DNA from: Methylosinus sp. H3A
GTDB taxonomy: Bacteria > Pseudomonadota > Alphaproteobacteria > Rhizobiales > Beijerinckiaceae
Length of the DNA: 64,000 nt
Direction: 5' to 3'
Assembly: GCF_015709455.1 (NCBI RefSeq)
Contig: NZ_JADNQW010000005.1
Span: 1,178,001 to 1,242,000 of the forward strand
The position numbers and the translations under genes were made by a program. Of the stretch, positions 1 to 10,644 are shown one piece after another; the first letter of the stretch is position 1; each line of letters opens with the position of its first letter. Under the pieces are notes generated by a model, which did no database searches, was not told where the DNA came from, and was given only the letters and a program-made list of their open reading frames with translations.

Positions 1-2405
1 GTCACCTCGTGCAGGAACACCACCTCGCCCGCGTGATCCTTCACCTTCATGGTGAGATTGACGAGCCGGCCCATGCGCTTCGTCAATTGCGTCAGCTCGT
101 GGAAATGCGTCGCGAACAGCGCGCGCGAACGATTGACCTCGTGCAAATGCTCGATCGTCGCCCAAGCGATGGAGAGCCCGTCGAATGTCGCCGTGCCGCG
201 GCCGATCTCGTCCAGAATGACGAGCGAGCGAGGGCCGGCGCAATTCAATATGGCCGCCGTCTCCACCATCTCCACCATGAAGGTGGAGCGCCCACGCGCG
301 AGATCATCCGCCGCGCCGACGCGCGAGAACAGCCGATCCACGGCCCCTAACCGCGCGCTCTTGGCCGGCACGAAAGAGCCCGCCTGAGCGAGAATGGCGA
401 TGAGCGCATTTTGCCGCAGATAGGTGGATTTGCCGGCCATATTGGGGCCGGTGACGACGGCGATTCTGCCGGCGCGCGCGTCGCCGAGATCGCAATCATT
501 GGCCGCGAAAACTTTGCCCTGCGCTTCCAGCGAGGCCTCGACGACCGGATGGCGTCCGCCGACGATCTCGAAATCGAGCGAGGCGTCGACATGAGGCCGT
601 GTCCAGTCGCGCCTCGCCGCGAGCTCGCCCAGCGCCGCGAAGACATCGAGCGCGGCGAAGGCTTCCGCCAATCGCTGCAGCTCCTGCGCGCGCGAGAGAA
701 CGGCGCCCGCCAATTCCTCGAACAGCGCCAGCTCGCGCTCCTGCGCGCGATCGGCGGCGGAGGCGATCTTCGCCTCGAGCTCGGCGAGCTCGCGCGTCGA
801 GAAACGCATGGCGTCCTGCATCGTCTGGCGATGCGTGAACAGCGTGTCGAAGGGCGGACGCAGCAGCTTCTCGCCCTGCGCCTGCGGAACCTCGATGAAG
901 AAGCCCAGAAAGTTGTTGTGCTTGATCTTGAGCTGCTTCGTTTCGGCCAGCTCGACATAGCGCTGCTGCAAGGAGGCGATGACGCGCCGGCTCTCGTCGC
1001 GCAGCGCGCGCGCTTCGTCGAGCTCGGCGTCGAAGCCTTGCGCGATAAAGTTTCCCGCGCGCTTGTCGAGCGGCGGATCGGAGGCGAGCCGCGCTTCTAT
1101 GGCGCGCTCCAATTCGCCATCGCCGGCGGCGAGCTCTACGATTTCCCGCGCCACGAGCGTCGCCGGCTCATGCGCGGCGAAGGCGGCGACGATCTCCCGC
1201 GCCGCCACGAGCGCCGCGCGAATATTGCCGAGGTCGCGCGGGCCGCCGCGCTGCAACGACAGGCGCGAGAGCGCCCGCGCCACATCCGGCGCGCGGGCGA
1301 GCAGAGCGCGCAATCGCGCGCGCAGCTCCGGCTCGGCGACGAAGAAGGAGACAGCGTCGTGCCGCTCGGCGATCGGCGCCGGCTCGGTGGCGGGCGCGGC
1401 GATGCGCTCGGCCAGCAGGCGCGCGCCGGCGGGCGTCGCGGTCATGTCGATCGTCGCCAGCAGCGAGCCGTCGCGCCCGCCCTTCAGCGTGCGCGTCAGC
1501 TCGAGGTTCACGCGCGTCGCCGCGTCTATCTCCAGCGTCGCGCTGCGGCGCAGGCTGGAGGGGCGCCGCAGCGCCGGGCGCTTTCCCTTTTGCGTGCGCT
1601 CGACATAGAGGATGGCCGCGGCCGCCGCCGCGATCTCCGCCTGCCCGAGCGCGCCCAACCCATCGAGCGTCGCGACGGAGAAAAAATCGAGCAGCCGCCG
1701 CTCCGCGCTCTCGCCCTCGCCGGCGTCGCGGCCGAACGGCGTCAGCGGCGCGTCGAGATGCTCGAGACGCCCAGCGAGACTGGCGTCGGCGCAGAGCGCC
1801 TCCGCCGCGACGATCTCACGCGGCTCGAGCCGCGCCAATTCGCCCACGAGCTCCGCCTCGCCGACCTCGGCGACATCGAAGGCGCCGGTGGAGATATCGA
1901 CGCAGGCGAGGCCGTAGCGCCAGCCGCCATCGCCCACGCGCAGCCGCGCGAGCGCCGCGAAAGCATTGGGGCGCGAGGGATCGAGAAGCTGCTCCTCGGT
2001 GATGGTGCCGGGGGTGACGAGACGCACGACATCGCGCTTGACGACCGATTTATTGCCACGCTTGCGCGCCTCGGCCGGATCCTCCATCTGCTCGCAGACG
2101 GCGACGCGATGGCCGAGCGCGATGAGCTTTTGCAGATAATCATCGGCGCGCTCCACCGGCACGCCGCACATTGGGATGTCCGCACCCAGATGCTTGCCGC
2201 GCTTGGTGAGCATGATGCCGAGCGCCCGCGAGGCGGTCTCGGCGTCCTCGAAGAACAGCTCGTAGAAATCGCCCATGCGATAAAACAGCAGGCAATCGGG
2301 ATTGGCCGCCTTGATCTCTATATATTGCGCCATCATCGGCGTCGGCCGGGCGGCCTTGTCGTCGGGAGCGGGCGACGTTTTGTCCATGGGCAGCTTCGCG
2401 CTCAT
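1..2405 (-). CDS. mutS: DNA mismatch repair protein MutS (C-terminus cut by window edge)
   Basis: MutS recognises mismatches and small loops and, with ATP, recruits MutL to start repair. About 801 residues are visible; full family members are usually 850-910, so the missing part is the end of the ATPase domain and the C-terminal tail. The N-terminus contains the mismatch-binding domain, with the conserved stretch [15 protein letters not shown] including the Phe-x-Glu wedge. The Walker A motif GPNMAGKST lies near residue 651, and the following [11 protein letters not shown] (Walker B and signature) and ATHFHELT are intact. Start is the ATG at 2405; a second in-frame ATG lies six codons in. The gene reads leftward out of the window. 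Identification is certain from motifs; no frameshift was seen. Confidence 0.97.
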   Translation of the reverse strand, partial: MSAKLPMDKTSPAPDDKAARPTPMMAQYIEIKAANPDCLLFYRMGDFYELFFEDAETASRALGIMLTKRGKHLGADIPMCGVPVERADDYLQKLIALGHRVAVCEQMEDPAEARKRGNKSVVKRDVVRLVTPGTITEEQLLDPSRPNAFAALARLRVGDGGWRYGLACVDISTGAFDVAEVGEAELVGELARLEPREIVAAEALCADASLAGRLEHLDAPLTPFGRDAGEGESAERRLLDFFSVATLDGLGALGQAEIAAAAAAILYVERTQKGKRPALRRPSSLRRSATLEIDAATRVNLELTRTLKGGRDGSLLATIDMTATPAGARLLAERIAAPATEPAPIAERHDAVSFFVAEPELRARLRALLARAPDVARALSRLSLQRGGPRDLGNIRAALVAAREIVAAFAAHEPATLVAREIVELAAGDGELERAIEARLASDPPLDKRAGNFIAQGFDAELDEARALRDESRRVIASLQQRYVELAETKQLKIKHNNFLGFFIEVPQAQGEKLLRPPFDTLFTHRQTMQDAMRFSTRELAELEAKIASAADRAQERELALFEELAGAVLSRAQELQRLAEAFAALDVFAALGELAARRDWTRPHVDASLDFEIVGGRHPVVEASLEAQGKVFAANDCDLGDARAGRIAVVTGPNMAGKSTYLRQNALIAILAQAGSFVPAKSARLGAVDRLFSRVGAADDLARGRSTFMVEMVETAAILNCAGPRSLVILDEIGRGTATFDGLSIAWATIEHLHEVNRSRALFATHFHELTQLTKRMGRLVNLTMKVKDHAGEVVFLHEV

Positions 2406-2530
2406 CCTGTCTTTGTGGCTCTTTTCACCCACAAAGACACGAAGGACACAAAAAGCAAAGCGCCGTCGGCCTCGATCGCCGCTCGAAAGTCGCGGCCGAA
2501 GGAGTCACGACGCCGATCGCGGCTCCGCTG

Positions 2531-3106
2531 CTAAAAAAGCACGCATTTGAGAGTGAGGGCGCGCTTGACGCATTCCCAATCCTGATCGGCCGGGCAGCGC
2601 AGCACCGCTACGCCCACACAGGTGGCGACGGCCGCCTGGCAGACGTCGATCGCACCCGGGGAAATTTCTCCGCCGGCGATCGAAAAAGTCTTTTGAATCT
2701 CTAGCTTGCAGCCCTTCAGCTTCCAGAGCGGGCCGGGCTGCGGAGGCGACGGCGGCGGGCCTCCTCCGAGGCCCTCGAGGAATTTGCCATAAGCGGCGAT
2801 CGCCGCTCGCCCGAGTTGCTCCGTGTCCGTCTCGGCGATGTCCATTTTCAGCTCGCCTCTCGGAACCTCGCCAGCCGCCCTCGAAACGAAGTCGCGCGCA
2901 GCCTCCAGGCGCGCCCGACTGACGATCGCATCGGACGACGATTCGGCTGGAGCGAGCCACGAATGCGCCGCCACGAAAATGCCGTAAGATCCCGCGAGGA
3001 CGCATAGGATCGCGATGAGCGCGCCGAGGAATCGGAGAAGCTCGCGCACCCAGGAATGCGGCGGCTCGCGATAGCTCGGCGGTTCGCGAAAAACGACCTG
3101 CGACAT
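2531..3106 (-). CDS. Hypothetical protein with one N-terminal membrane segment
   Basis: I do not recognise this 191-residue protein. It begins with a short Pro/Arg-rich cytoplasmic stretch. One strong transmembrane segment follows at about residues 24-50 (LLRFLGALIAILCVLAGSYG), so the bulk is probably periplasmic and membrane anchored. The middle holds a Pro/Gly-rich linker (GGGPPPSPPQPG), and the C-terminal 60 residues carry six cysteines, which suggests disulfides in an exported domain. It stands between mutS and the divergently transcribed maeB. The ATG at 3106 is chosen because it directly precedes the membrane segment. Function unknown. Confidence 0.7.
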   Translation of the reverse strand: MSQVVFREPPSYREPPHSWVRELLRFLGALIAILCVLAGSYGIFVAAHSWLAPAESSSDAIVSRARLEAARDFVSRAAGEVPRGELKMDIAETDTEQLGRAAIAAYGKFLEGLGGGPPPSPPQPGPLWKLKGCKLEIQKTFSIAGGEISPGAIDVCQAAVATCVGVAVLRCPADQDWECVKRALTLKCVLF

Positions 3107-3343
3107 TGCGTATTCCTGGTCAGAAACGCTGATTTCGTCGAGATGCTTCGGCGAGCGACAAAACGCGCGGCCTCTCCGCGCAGAATAGAAGCTTCGACGC
3201 AGATCGGTCAACGATATCCTGCGCGAGCGGCCGGCTGCGCCGAAGGCGTGAACGGCGCCGCCGCGACCTTCGGCATATTGTCGTCGCAAACCTCTTGCTA
3301 AGTGCCGCCGGCAATCCGATGATTCGGACCGAGAGGGGGAAAA

Positions 3344-5623
3344 ATGGCGGAAAAGCCTCCGAAGCGCGAACGTCCTGTCTTCACCGACAAGGAGGCCCTG
3401 CTCTATCACTCGCGTGGGCGACCCGGCAAAATCGCCGTCGTGCCCACGAAACCCATGGCGACGCAGCGCGATCTGTCGCTCGCCTATTCGCCCGGCGTCG
3501 CCGCGCCCGTGCTGGCGATCGCGGAAAATCCCTCCCTCGCCTTCGACTATACGGCCAAGGGAAACCTCGTCGCGGTCATCACCAATGGCACGGCGATCCT
3601 CGGCCTCGGCAATCTGGGCGCGCTCGCCGCCAAGCCCGTGATGGAAGGCAAGGCGACGCTGTTCAAGCGTTTCGCCGACATCGACTCCATCGACCTCGAG
3701 ATCGACACTCAGGAGGTCGAGGCCTTCATCGCCGCCGTGCGCTATCTCGGTCCCTCCTTCGGCGGCATAAATCTCGAGGATATCAAAGCGCCGGAGTGCT
3801 TCATCATCGAGGAGCGCCTGCGCGAATTGATGGACATTCCCGTCTTTCACGACGATCAGCACGGCACCGCGATCATCTCCACCGCGGGACTGCTCAACGC
3901 GCTGCATCTCACCGGCCGCGACATCAAGGACACCAAGCTCGTCTGCAATGGCGCGGGCGCGGCCGGCATCGCCTGTCTCGATCTCGCCAAGGCCATGGGC
4001 TTCGCGGCGCAGAATGTCACGCTCTGCGACACCAAGGGCGTCGTCTATCGCGGCCGCGCCGAAGGCATGAATCAGTGGAAGAGCGCGCATGCGGTCGACA
4101 CCAGCGCGCGCACGCTCGCCGAGGCGCTGGACGGCGCCGATATTTTCTTCGGCCTCTCGGTGAAAGGCGCGCTGACGCCCGACATGCTGAAGACGATGGC
4201 GCCCGATCCGATCATTTTCGCAATGGCCAATCCCGATCCCGAGATCACGCCGGAGGAGGCGCTCGCCGCCCGCCCCGACGCCATCGTCGCCACGGGACGC
4301 TCGGACTATCCGAACCAGATCAACAATGTTCTGGGCTTCCCTTACATCTTCCGCGGCGCGCTCGACGTGCGCGCCAAGACGATCAACATGGAAATGAAGA
4401 TCGCCGCGGCGAAGGCTCTCGCCGAGCTGGCGCGCGAGGATGTGCCGGACGAGGTCGCCAACGCCTATCAGGGCGCGCGGCCGCGCTTTGGACGCGACTA
4501 TCTCATCCCCGCACCCTTCGATCCGCGCCTCATCTCCATCGTGCCGCCGGCGGTGGCGAAGGCGGCGATGGATTCGGGCGTCGCGCGTCACCCGCTCGTC
4601 GATATGAACGCCTATCGCGCGGAGCTTTCCGCGCGGCGCGATCCGATCGCCGGCCTCATGCATACGATCTATGATCGCGTGCGGCGCGACCCCAAGCGCG
4701 TCGTCTTCGCCGAGGGCGAGGAGGAGCAGGTCATTCGCGCGGCGCTCTCCTTTGTCGCGCAGGGATTGGGCCGCCCCATACTCGTCGGCCGCGAGGATCG
4801 CGTGGCGCAAACGGCGCGGAGCGCCGGCCTGGAGCTCAGCGATCAGATCGAGGTGCATAACGCCAAGCTCTCCTCGCGCAATGGCGTCTATGCGCAATTT
4901 CTGTTCGAGCGCCTGCAGCGCAAAGGCTTTCTGTTCCGCGACTGTCAGCGCCTCATCAACACCGACCGCAATCATTTCGCCGCGGCTATGGTGGCGCAGG
5001 GCGACGCCGACGCCATGGTGACCGGCGTCACCCGCAATTTCTCCAATGCGCTGGAGGATGTGCGCCATGTCGTCGACCAGAAGCCGGGACACAGGCTCAT
5101 CGGCGCCTCGCTGGTGCTGGCGCATGGGCGCATCGTCGTCGTCGCCGATACGGCGATCACCGAAATGCCCGAGGCCGCCGATCTCGCCGACATAGCGATA
5201 GAGGCCGCCGGCGTGGCGCGGCGCATCGGCCTCGAGCCGCGCGTCGCCATGCTCGCCTTCTCGACCTTCGGCTATCCGCCGGGCGAGCGCACCGCCCGCG
5301 TCCATGACGCGGTGCGCGTGCTCGATTCGCGGCGCGTCGACTTCGAATATGAGGGCGAGATGGCGGCCGATGTCGCCCTCAGCCGGCAGGCGATGGCGGC
5401 CTATCCCTTCTCCCGCCTCAGCGACACCGCCAATGTGCTGATAATGCCGGCCTTTCATTCCGCGTCGATCTCGACCAAAATGCTACAGGAGCTGGGCGGG
5501 GCGACAGTGCTGGGTCCGCTGATCGTCGGGCTCGACAAGCCGATCCAAATCGTTCAATTGGGCGCGACCGACGCCGATATCGTCAATATGGCCGCGCTGG
5601 CGGCTTTCGGGGTCGGAGGTTGA
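3344..5623 (+). CDS. maeB: NADP-dependent malic enzyme with C-terminal phosphotransacetylase-like domain
   Basis: Decarboxylates malate to pyruvate, giving NADPH, in the cytosol. The protein has 759 residues, the usual length of the multimodular MaeB/Tme type. Residues 1-430 form the malic enzyme part: YSPGVAAP near residue 46, [10 protein letters not shown] near 165, and the dinucleotide-binding [11 protein letters not shown] near 203. Residues about 440-759 resemble phosphate acetyl/butyryltransferase. In characterised family members this domain has no transferase activity but senses acetyl-CoA and controls the enzyme. The ATG at 3344 has a purine-rich GAGAGGGGGAAA just upstream. It is a single gene, divergent from the unknown membrane protein. 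In a serine-cycle or PHB-storing bacterium it would link C4 acids with NADPH and acetyl-CoA supply. Confidence 0.95.
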   Translation: MAEKPPKRERPVFTDKEALLYHSRGRPGKIAVVPTKPMATQRDLSLAYSPGVAAPVLAIAENPSLAFDYTAKGNLVAVITNGTAILGLGNLGALAAKPVMEGKATLFKRFADIDSIDLEIDTQEVEAFIAAVRYLGPSFGGINLEDIKAPECFIIEERLRELMDIPVFHDDQHGTAIISTAGLLNALHLTGRDIKDTKLVCNGAGAAGIACLDLAKAMGFAAQNVTLCDTKGVVYRGRAEGMNQWKSAHAVDTSARTLAEALDGADIFFGLSVKGALTPDMLKTMAPDPIIFAMANPDPEITPEEALAARPDAIVATGRSDYPNQINNVLGFPYIFRGALDVRAKTINMEMKIAAAKALAELAREDVPDEVANAYQGARPRFGRDYLIPAPFDPRLISIVPPAVAKAAMDSGVARHPLVDMNAYRAELSARRDPIAGLMHTIYDRVRRDPKRVVFAEGEEEQVIRAALSFVAQGLGRPILVGREDRVAQTARSAGLELSDQIEVHNAKLSSRNGVYAQFLFERLQRKGFLFRDCQRLINTDRNHFAAAMVAQGDADAMVTGVTRNFSNALEDVRHVVDQKPGHRLIGASLVLAHGRIVVVADTAITEMPEAADLADIAIEAAGVARRIGLEPRVAMLAFSTFGYPPGERTARVHDAVRVLDSRRVDFEYEGEMAADVALSRQAMAAYPFSRLSDTANVLIMPAFHSASISTKMLQELGGATVLGPLIVGLDKPIQIVQLGATDADIVNMAALAAFGVGG

Positions 5624-5797
5624 GAGCGCTTTCCGCTCGGACGGAATCGTTCGAGCGATCAGAATTCGCTCCAGTTTAAAAAGTCAGCCGCCTTCTGGGC
5701 GGCGCGTAGCGGGCGCATCAGACCGCTGTTCTGTCACGGCGATGAAATAATTGCATTGCAGTGACAATCCTTTGGACAGAACGAGAGACCAGAGACG

Positions 5798-7102
5798 ATG
5801 AACATCACAATGATTGGATCGGGCTATGTGGGCCTCGTGTCCGGCGCCTGCTTCGCGGATTTCGGCCATGTCGTGACCTGCGTCGACAGCGACGCCTCGA
5901 AGATCGAGCGGCTGCTGCGCGGCGAAATTCCGATCTATGAGCCCGGCCTCGACGAGCTCGTCGCCAATAATGTGCGGCAAAATCGCCTGTTCTTCACCAC
6001 CGATCTCGCCCCCGCCGTGCGCGGCGCGGACGCCGTGTTCATCGCCGTCGGCACGCCCTCGCGCCGCGGCGACGGCCATGCGGACCTCTCCTATGTCTAC
6101 GCCGCCGCCGAAACGATCGGCCGGGCGCTGGACCGTTTCACGGTCATCGTCAACAAGTCGACCGTTCCGGTCGGCACGGGCGACGAGGTCGAGCGCCTCA
6201 TTCGCGAGGTGAACCCTGGAGCGGATTTCGCCGTCGTCTCCAATCCGGAATTCCTGCGCGAAGGCGCGGCGATCGAGGACTTCAAGCGTCCCGACCGCGT
6301 CGTCATCGGCATAGAGGACGAGCGCGCGCGCGAGGTGATGTCGGAAATCTACCGGCCGCTGAGCCTCAACGAGCCGCCGCTGGTCTTCGTCGGCCGCCGC
6401 ACCTCGGAGCTCACCAAATATGCGGCCAACGCCTTTCTCGCCACCAAGATCACCTTCATCAACGAGATCGCCGATCTCTGCGAGAAAGTGGGCGCCGATG
6501 TTCAGGACGTCGCGCGCGGCATCGGCCTCGACAAGCGCATCGGCGGCAAGTTCCTGCACGCCGGGCCGGGCTATGGCGGCTCCTGCTTCCCCAAGGACAC
6601 GCTCGCGCTGCTCAAAACCGGCCAGGACTATAGCGCGCCGCTGCGCATCGTGGAGACGGTCGTCGCGGTGAATGATTCGCGCAAGCGCGCCATGGCCCGC
6701 AAGGTGATCGCGGCGCTCGGCGGCTCGGTGCGTGGCAAGAAGATCGGCCTGCTGGGCCTCGCCTTCAAGCCCAACACCGACGACATGCGCGACGCGCCTT
6801 CGCTCTCCATCGTCGCCTCGCTGGCCGGCGACGGCGCCAAGGTCTACGCCTATGATCCGGAGAGCATGGGCCAAGCGCGGCCCTTGATGCCGGAAGTGAC
6901 CTTCTGCGACGACCCTTACGCGACGGCGGAAGGCGCCGACGCTCTGGTGATCGTCACCGAATGGGATGCGTTCCGCGCGCTCGACTTGGACCGCGTCAAG
7001 ACACTGCTGAAGACGCCGGTGATCGTCGATCTGCGCAACATCTACCGCGCCGCCGACATTCGCAAACGCGGCTTCACTTATCTGAGCGTCGGCCGCGAAT
7101 AG
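5798..7102 (+). CDS. ugd: UDP-glucose 6-dehydrogenase
   Basis: Oxidises UDP-glucose twice with NAD+ to UDP-glucuronate, a precursor for acidic exopolysaccharides. The 434-residue length is typical. The N-terminal Rossmann motif GSGYVGLVSG starts at about residue 7; the catalytic cysteine is Cys263 in GYGGSCFPKDT; conserved ELTKYAANAFLATKI and GLAFKPNTDDMRDAPS are present. Start ATG 5798 gives the NAD-binding strand its normal position at the very N-terminus. It is monocistronic and followed by a strong hairpin at 7114-7145. It lies 2.3 kb from the exopolysaccharide locus at 9437-20508, which it probably supplies with UDP-glucuronate (inference from proximity). Confidence 0.96.
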   Translation: MNITMIGSGYVGLVSGACFADFGHVVTCVDSDASKIERLLRGEIPIYEPGLDELVANNVRQNRLFFTTDLAPAVRGADAVFIAVGTPSRRGDGHADLSYVYAAAETIGRALDRFTVIVNKSTVPVGTGDEVERLIREVNPGADFAVVSNPEFLREGAAIEDFKRPDRVVIGIEDERAREVMSEIYRPLSLNEPPLVFVGRRTSELTKYAANAFLATKITFINEIADLCEKVGADVQDVARGIGLDKRIGGKFLHAGPGYGGSCFPKDTLALLKTGQDYSAPLRIVETVVAVNDSRKRAMARKVIAALGGSVRGKKIGLLGLAFKPNTDDMRDAPSLSIVASLAGDGAKVYAYDPESMGQARPLMPEVTFCDDPYATAEGADALVIVTEWDAFRALDLDRVKTLLKTPVIVDLRNIYRAADIRKRGFTYLSVGRE

Positions 7103-7113
7103 ACGCTGCGATC

Positions 7114-7145
7114 ATTCCCGGCGGGCCAAAGGCCCGACCGGGAAT
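7114..7145 (+). terminator. Stem-loop after ugd
   Basis: ATTCCCGG and GGGCC pair with GGCCC and CCGGGAAT around an AAA loop, with a short internal asymmetry. It starts 12 bases after the ugd stop and has no T-run, so it could act as a terminator or an mRNA 3' stabiliser. It also faces the end of the convergent small gene at 7184-7417. Confidence 0.6.
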
Positions 7146-7183
7146 TCAGGAGCCGCCCTCGATTTCGGCGCACAAGGCGCGGA

Positions 7184-7417
7184 TCACGCGCGGCCCCGCC
7201 GCTCGGAAAGGCCGAGAGAAGTCAGCGCCGAGAGCATCGGCGGCGCTTCCCGGCGCAGCTCGAGCGCCGCGTTACGGGCGTTCTCGGCCGAATGGAACAA
7301 GCGGCCCTCCAGCGGACGAAAAGATTGTTTCGCCGCATAGAAGCGATAGCCGTTCGCATCGCGGGCGACCACGCCGACGGCTTCTTCGCCGAGCTCGATG
7401 ATATAGGCGTCGGACAT
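7184..7417 (-). CDS. Small hypothetical protein (77 aa)
   Basis: A small soluble protein I do not recognise, starting MSDAYIIELGEEAVGVV. The start is chosen at 7417 because GAGGAGG stands six bases before this ATG; the reading frame continues further upstream but without another good start. The N-terminal half looks like a short beta hairpin domain (residues with GVVAR and GYRFYAA), followed by a helix rich in Ala/Arg/Glu. Similar tiny proteins of rhizobia are of unknown function. It is convergent with ugd and read as a single gene. Confidence 0.65.
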   Translation of the reverse strand: MSDAYIIELGEEAVGVVARDANGYRFYAAKQSFRPLEGRLFHSAENARNAALELRREAPPMLSALTSLGLSERRGRA

Positions 7418-7726
7418 TTTTGGCCTCCTCAGTCTGCGCGGCGTGGAGCCCGTTCCGCGCCGCGACGCCAATTCCTTCTCGCCCGCGATGAACATCTCGA
7501 ACGAGCGGCGCGCCGCCCCCATCGGGCGTTTATAGGCTCATGCGAATCGTTCGTTATGTCAAATGGAATGTTCTTTTCAAAGAACCGCGTCGGGAGAATA
7601 ATCTCACTTCCGAGCAAAGAGGCGGCGATGAATTTCTGCTCCACGCCAGAGGCGCGCCACATTCGTCACACGGCCGTCGTCTCCGATTGTTGAATATTCA
7701 CGCCTTTCAATTGCGTGGAGAGTCTT
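7418..7726. other. Intergenic region between small gene and pit
   Basis: About 310 bases between two divergent genes. It is somewhat richer in A/T than its surroundings (7540-7720) and must hold the promoters of both. I see no convincing sigma-70 boxes, Pho box or RNA gene. Confidence 0.5.
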
Positions 7727-9352
7727 ATGACATCCGTTGCCTCGAGCGTCGAATTGCCATCGAGCGTCGACGCGCATAGTCCAAAGCCGAAGCTCGATCA
7801 TCCGCTCGACATACGCGCGCTACTCGTTTTCCTAGCGATCGTCGCCCTCGGCCTCGCCTTCACGGCCTGGAGCATCTACCAGGACATTCTCGAATCCGGC
7901 GCGCCGGTGACGAATTTCCTTCCCTTCCTGCTGCTCGGCGTCGCGTTGCTCATCGCGCTCGGCTTCGAATTCGTGAACGGCTTCCACGACACCGCCAACG
8001 CCGTGGCGACGGTGATCTACACCCACTCGCTGCCGGCGCCCGTCGCCGTCGTCTGGTCGGGCTTCTTCAATTTCCTCGGCGTGCTGTTCTCGACCGGCGC
8101 GGTGGCTTTCGGCATCGTCTCGCTGCTGCCTGTCGAACTCATTCTGCAAGTGGGCTCGCAGGCCGGCTTCGCCATGGTGTTCGCGCTGCTCATCGCCGCG
8201 ATCATGTGGAACCTCGGCACATGGTGGCTCGGCCTGCCGGCCTCCTCCTCGCACACGCTGATCGGCTCGATCATCGGCGTCGGCGTCGCCAACGCCCTCA
8301 TGCGCGGGCGCGATGGGACGTCCGGCGTCGATTGGGGCAAGGCCACCGACATCGGCTATGCGCTGCTTCTCTCACCTATCGTCGGCTTCGTCTCGGCGGC
8401 GCTGCTGCTGCTGGCGCTGAAATTCTTCGTGCGCAAGCCGGAGCTCTATACGGAGCCCAAGGGCCAGGCCGCGCCGCCCTGGTGGATTCGTAGCCTGCTG
8501 GTGCTGACCTGCACCGGCGTCTCCTTCGCCCATGGCTCCAATGACGGCCAGAAGGGCATGGGCCTCATCATGCTGATCCTCATCGGCACGGTGCCCACCT
8601 CTTACGCGCTCAATCGCGCGCTGCCGGCAAGCCATCTCGAGAGCTTCTCCAAGGCCTCGCATGCGGCCTCGAAGGTCGTCGAAGCGAAGGCGGCCGGCTA
8701 CAATGTCCTCGGCGATCCGCGCCCGGCCGTGACCAATTACGTCGCCCAGCATCAGATCAACGAGGGAACCTATCCCTCGCTCGCCGTGCTGATCCGCGAC
8801 ATCTCCCAGCAGATCGAGAGCTATGGCTCGATCTCGAAAATCCCCTTCGCCGCGGTGGGCAACACGCGCAACGACATCTATCTCGTGTCGGAGGCCTTGC
8901 GCTTCCTCGCCAAGGACAAGGCGGCGGAACTGACCGACTCCGACAAGAAAACGCTGAAGGACTATAAGGATCAGATCGATCAGGCGACCAAATTCATCCC
9001 GCTCTGGGTGAAGATCGCCGTCGCCATCGCGCTCGGCCTCGGCACGATGATCGGCTGGAAGCGCATCGTCGTCACCGTCGGCGAGAAGATCGGCAAGCAG
9101 CATCTCACTTATGGCCAGGGCGCCTCCGCGGAGCTCGTCGCCATGGGCACGATCGCCGCCGCTGATATGTACGGCCTGCCGGTCTCGACGACGCATGTCC
9201 TCTCTTCCGGCGTCGCCGGCACGATGACGGCCAATGGCGGCGGCGTGCAGATGGCGACGATCCAGAAGCTGCTGATGGCTTGGGTGCTCACGCTCCCCGC
9301 CGCCATTTTGCTCTCGGCGTCGCTCTATTTCCTGCTGCGCCAGATCATGTGA
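7727..9352 (+). CDS. pit: Low-affinity inorganic phosphate transporter, Pit/PHO4 family
   Basis: Inner-membrane H+ (or metal-phosphate) symporter for inorganic phosphate. The 541-residue protein has the two PHO4 signature halves: GFEFVNGFHDTANAVA in the first half and VSFAHGSNDGQKGMG in the second, separated by hydrophobic helices. A long hydrophilic region follows at about residues 300-425, and a last membrane block contains the repeated AADMYGLPVSTTHVLSSGVAG. That large inserted cytoplasmic loop is known in several proteobacterial Pit proteins. Start ATG 7727 is preferred over a GTG at 7715 because GGAGAG lies four bases before the ATG. Phosphate is the likely substrate; sulfate or metal-phosphate specificity cannot be told from sequence. 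Confidence 0.93.
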   Translation: MTSVASSVELPSSVDAHSPKPKLDHPLDIRALLVFLAIVALGLAFTAWSIYQDILESGAPVTNFLPFLLLGVALLIALGFEFVNGFHDTANAVATVIYTHSLPAPVAVVWSGFFNFLGVLFSTGAVAFGIVSLLPVELILQVGSQAGFAMVFALLIAAIMWNLGTWWLGLPASSSHTLIGSIIGVGVANALMRGRDGTSGVDWGKATDIGYALLLSPIVGFVSAALLLLALKFFVRKPELYTEPKGQAAPPWWIRSLLVLTCTGVSFAHGSNDGQKGMGLIMLILIGTVPTSYALNRALPASHLESFSKASHAASKVVEAKAAGYNVLGDPRPAVTNYVAQHQINEGTYPSLAVLIRDISQQIESYGSISKIPFAAVGNTRNDIYLVSEALRFLAKDKAAELTDSDKKTLKDYKDQIDQATKFIPLWVKIAVAIALGLGTMIGWKRIVVTVGEKIGKQHLTYGQGASAELVAMGTIAAADMYGLPVSTTHVLSSGVAGTMTANGGGVQMATIQKLLMAWVLTLPAAILLSASLYFLLRQIM

Positions 9353-9392
9353 GCCGACTCGCCCTCCCCTCGAGGGCGGGGCTGTCGCTCAT

Positions 9393-9424
9393 GAGCGAAG
9401 AGTTCGAGCACGAACTCTTCGCTC
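9393..9424. terminator. Perfect 14-bp stem-loop between convergent genes
   Basis: GAGCGAAGAGTTCG pairs perfectly with CGAACTCTTCGCTC around the tetraloop AGCA. It sits between the 3' ends of pit (+) and the GT4 gene (-), so it probably serves as a bidirectional terminator, although no T-run follows. A smaller palindrome GCCCTC/GAGGGC lies just before it at 9361-9377. Confidence 0.7.
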
Positions 9425-9436
9425 TCGCGCCCGCTT

Positions 9437-10633
9437 TCACGGAAAGCTTTTCGCCCTGCTCCTGCCGGCGACGCCGAGCTTTTCCAACCGCATTTCGTCC
9501 AGCAGATCGAGATATTTCGCCGCGACGCTGTCCCAGCCGAAATTCTCGGCGGTGGCGCGCGCGCCGGCGCGCAGCGCCGCATAGCCGGCCTCGTCGTCGA
9601 ACGCCTCGCGCAATTTGTCCGCGACGCCGCGCGCGTCCTGCTCTATCGTGAAACCGTTCACGCCGTCGCGCAAATAATCCTCTATGCCGCCGACGCGCGT
9701 CGCGAAGACCGGCAGGCCGGCCGCCATCGCCTCCATGCAGACGAGCGAGAAGGTCTCATAGGCCGTCGGAAACACAAAGGCGTCGGCCGCGGCGTAGAAA
9801 GCGGCGACATCGCGTCGCGCGCCACAAAATACGAGGCGGCTCTCCGCCTCCGCGGCGCGTTTGCGATAGCGCGCCGGATTGTCGGAGCCGACCACGGCCA
9901 GCCAATAGCGCTCGTCCAAAAGCGCGAGCGCGTCGATGACATGGGCGAGCCCCTTGCGGTCGAATTCATGTCCGACGAAAAGCAAGAGCCGCGCGTCCCG
10001 CGGAATTCCGAATGCGTCGCGAATTGCCGCGCGCGCCGCCTCCGACGCTTGGAAACGATCGAGATCGATGCCATTGTAGATCACCCGCACGCGCTCGGCG
10101 GGAACATTGTAATGAAATTGCAGTTCCTCGCGAACGCGCGCCGACACGGCGACGAATTTTCGGTAACGAAGACCGCCGATCATCCAGGCATCGCGTAAGG
10201 CGACCCAATAATGCAATGGATTGAGCAGCCAGCTCCAATTGCCCGCCTTGCGCTTTTGCGCGAGGCTTTCCGCATTGACGGCGTGAACCACCAGCACATC
10301 GCCGCAGAGACAATCGCCATGGCTGATGACTTGCGCCGCCCCTGCGCGGCGACGCACGGCCGATGTCGCCGCGAGCGTGAACCACGGCACGACGATGAGA
10401 CGGCCGATATGGCGCAGCGCGCCCCGCGTCGGTATGCGCGAAAGCCAGGGCGCGACTCTCGCAATCTCCGTCGCTTCGTCGCCATCGCCGGCGACGACCG
10501 CGGTCACGACGCTGTTGCGCACGCCGGCGCGCGCAAAGGCTTGCGCGAGCTCGAATGCGACGCTCTCGACGCCGCCGGCGCGACTGAACTCCTGCGTCAC
10601 CTGAACGACTTCTACCGAGCTGCGCGGTCCCAT
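9437..10633 (-). CDS. Glycosyltransferase family 4 protein
   Basis: A 398-residue retaining GT-B glycosyltransferase of the RfaG/GT4 type, cytosolic, acting on a lipid-linked or membrane-bound acceptor. The N-terminal domain begins VEVVQVTQEFSRAGGVE, the usual glycine-rich loop region. The C-terminal domain has VGHEFDRKG, FVFPTAYETFSLVCMEAMAAGLPV with the E-x7-E motif, and TRVGGIEDYL. It is read toward pit and is divergent from the glycosidase gene at 10645, with only 11 bases between the two starts, so the promoters must overlap the opposite reading frames. By context it takes part in exopolysaccharide assembly; donor sugar and linkage cannot be assigned. Confidence 0.9.
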   Translation of the reverse strand: MGPRSSVEVVQVTQEFSRAGGVESVAFELAQAFARAGVRNSVVTAVVAGDGDEATEIARVAPWLSRIPTRGALRHIGRLIVVPWFTLAATSAVRRRAGAAQVISHGDCLCGDVLVVHAVNAESLAQKRKAGNWSWLLNPLHYWVALRDAWMIGGLRYRKFVAVSARVREELQFHYNVPAERVRVIYNGIDLDRFQASEAARAAIRDAFGIPRDARLLLFVGHEFDRKGLAHVIDALALLDERYWLAVVGSDNPARYRKRAAEAESRLVFCGARRDVAAFYAAADAFVFPTAYETFSLVCMEAMAAGLPVFATRVGGIEDYLRDGVNGFTIEQDARGVADKLREAFDDEAGYAALRAGARATAENFGWDSVAAKYLDLLDEMRLEKLGVAGRSRAKSFP

Positions 10634-10644
10634 TGGTCACGTCC

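Noticed and set aside
2406..2480. CTTTGTGG/CCACAAAG inverted repeat with ACACGAAGGACACAAA beyond it, upstream of mutS
   Set aside because: A short A/T-rich palindrome near the mutS start; too weak alone to call an operator or repeat element.
411..2534. A 707-residue plus-strand open frame antisense to mutS
   Set aside because: The minus strand encodes an unmistakable MutS with Walker motifs; the plus frame is a composition shadow.
3107..5458. Long minus-strand frame through maeB joined to the small membrane protein
   Set aside because: The part opposite maeB has shadow composition (Arg/His/Gly-rich, no domains); only the last 191 codons, from ATG 3106, look real.
5630..5690. GGAATCGTTCGAGCGATCAGAATTCGCTCC-like stretch after maeB
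   Set aside because: It looks like intergenic repeat sequence common in Rhizobiales, but only a partial resemblance (ATTCCGTCGGAAT near 57944) is in this window, so it cannot be supported as a repeat.
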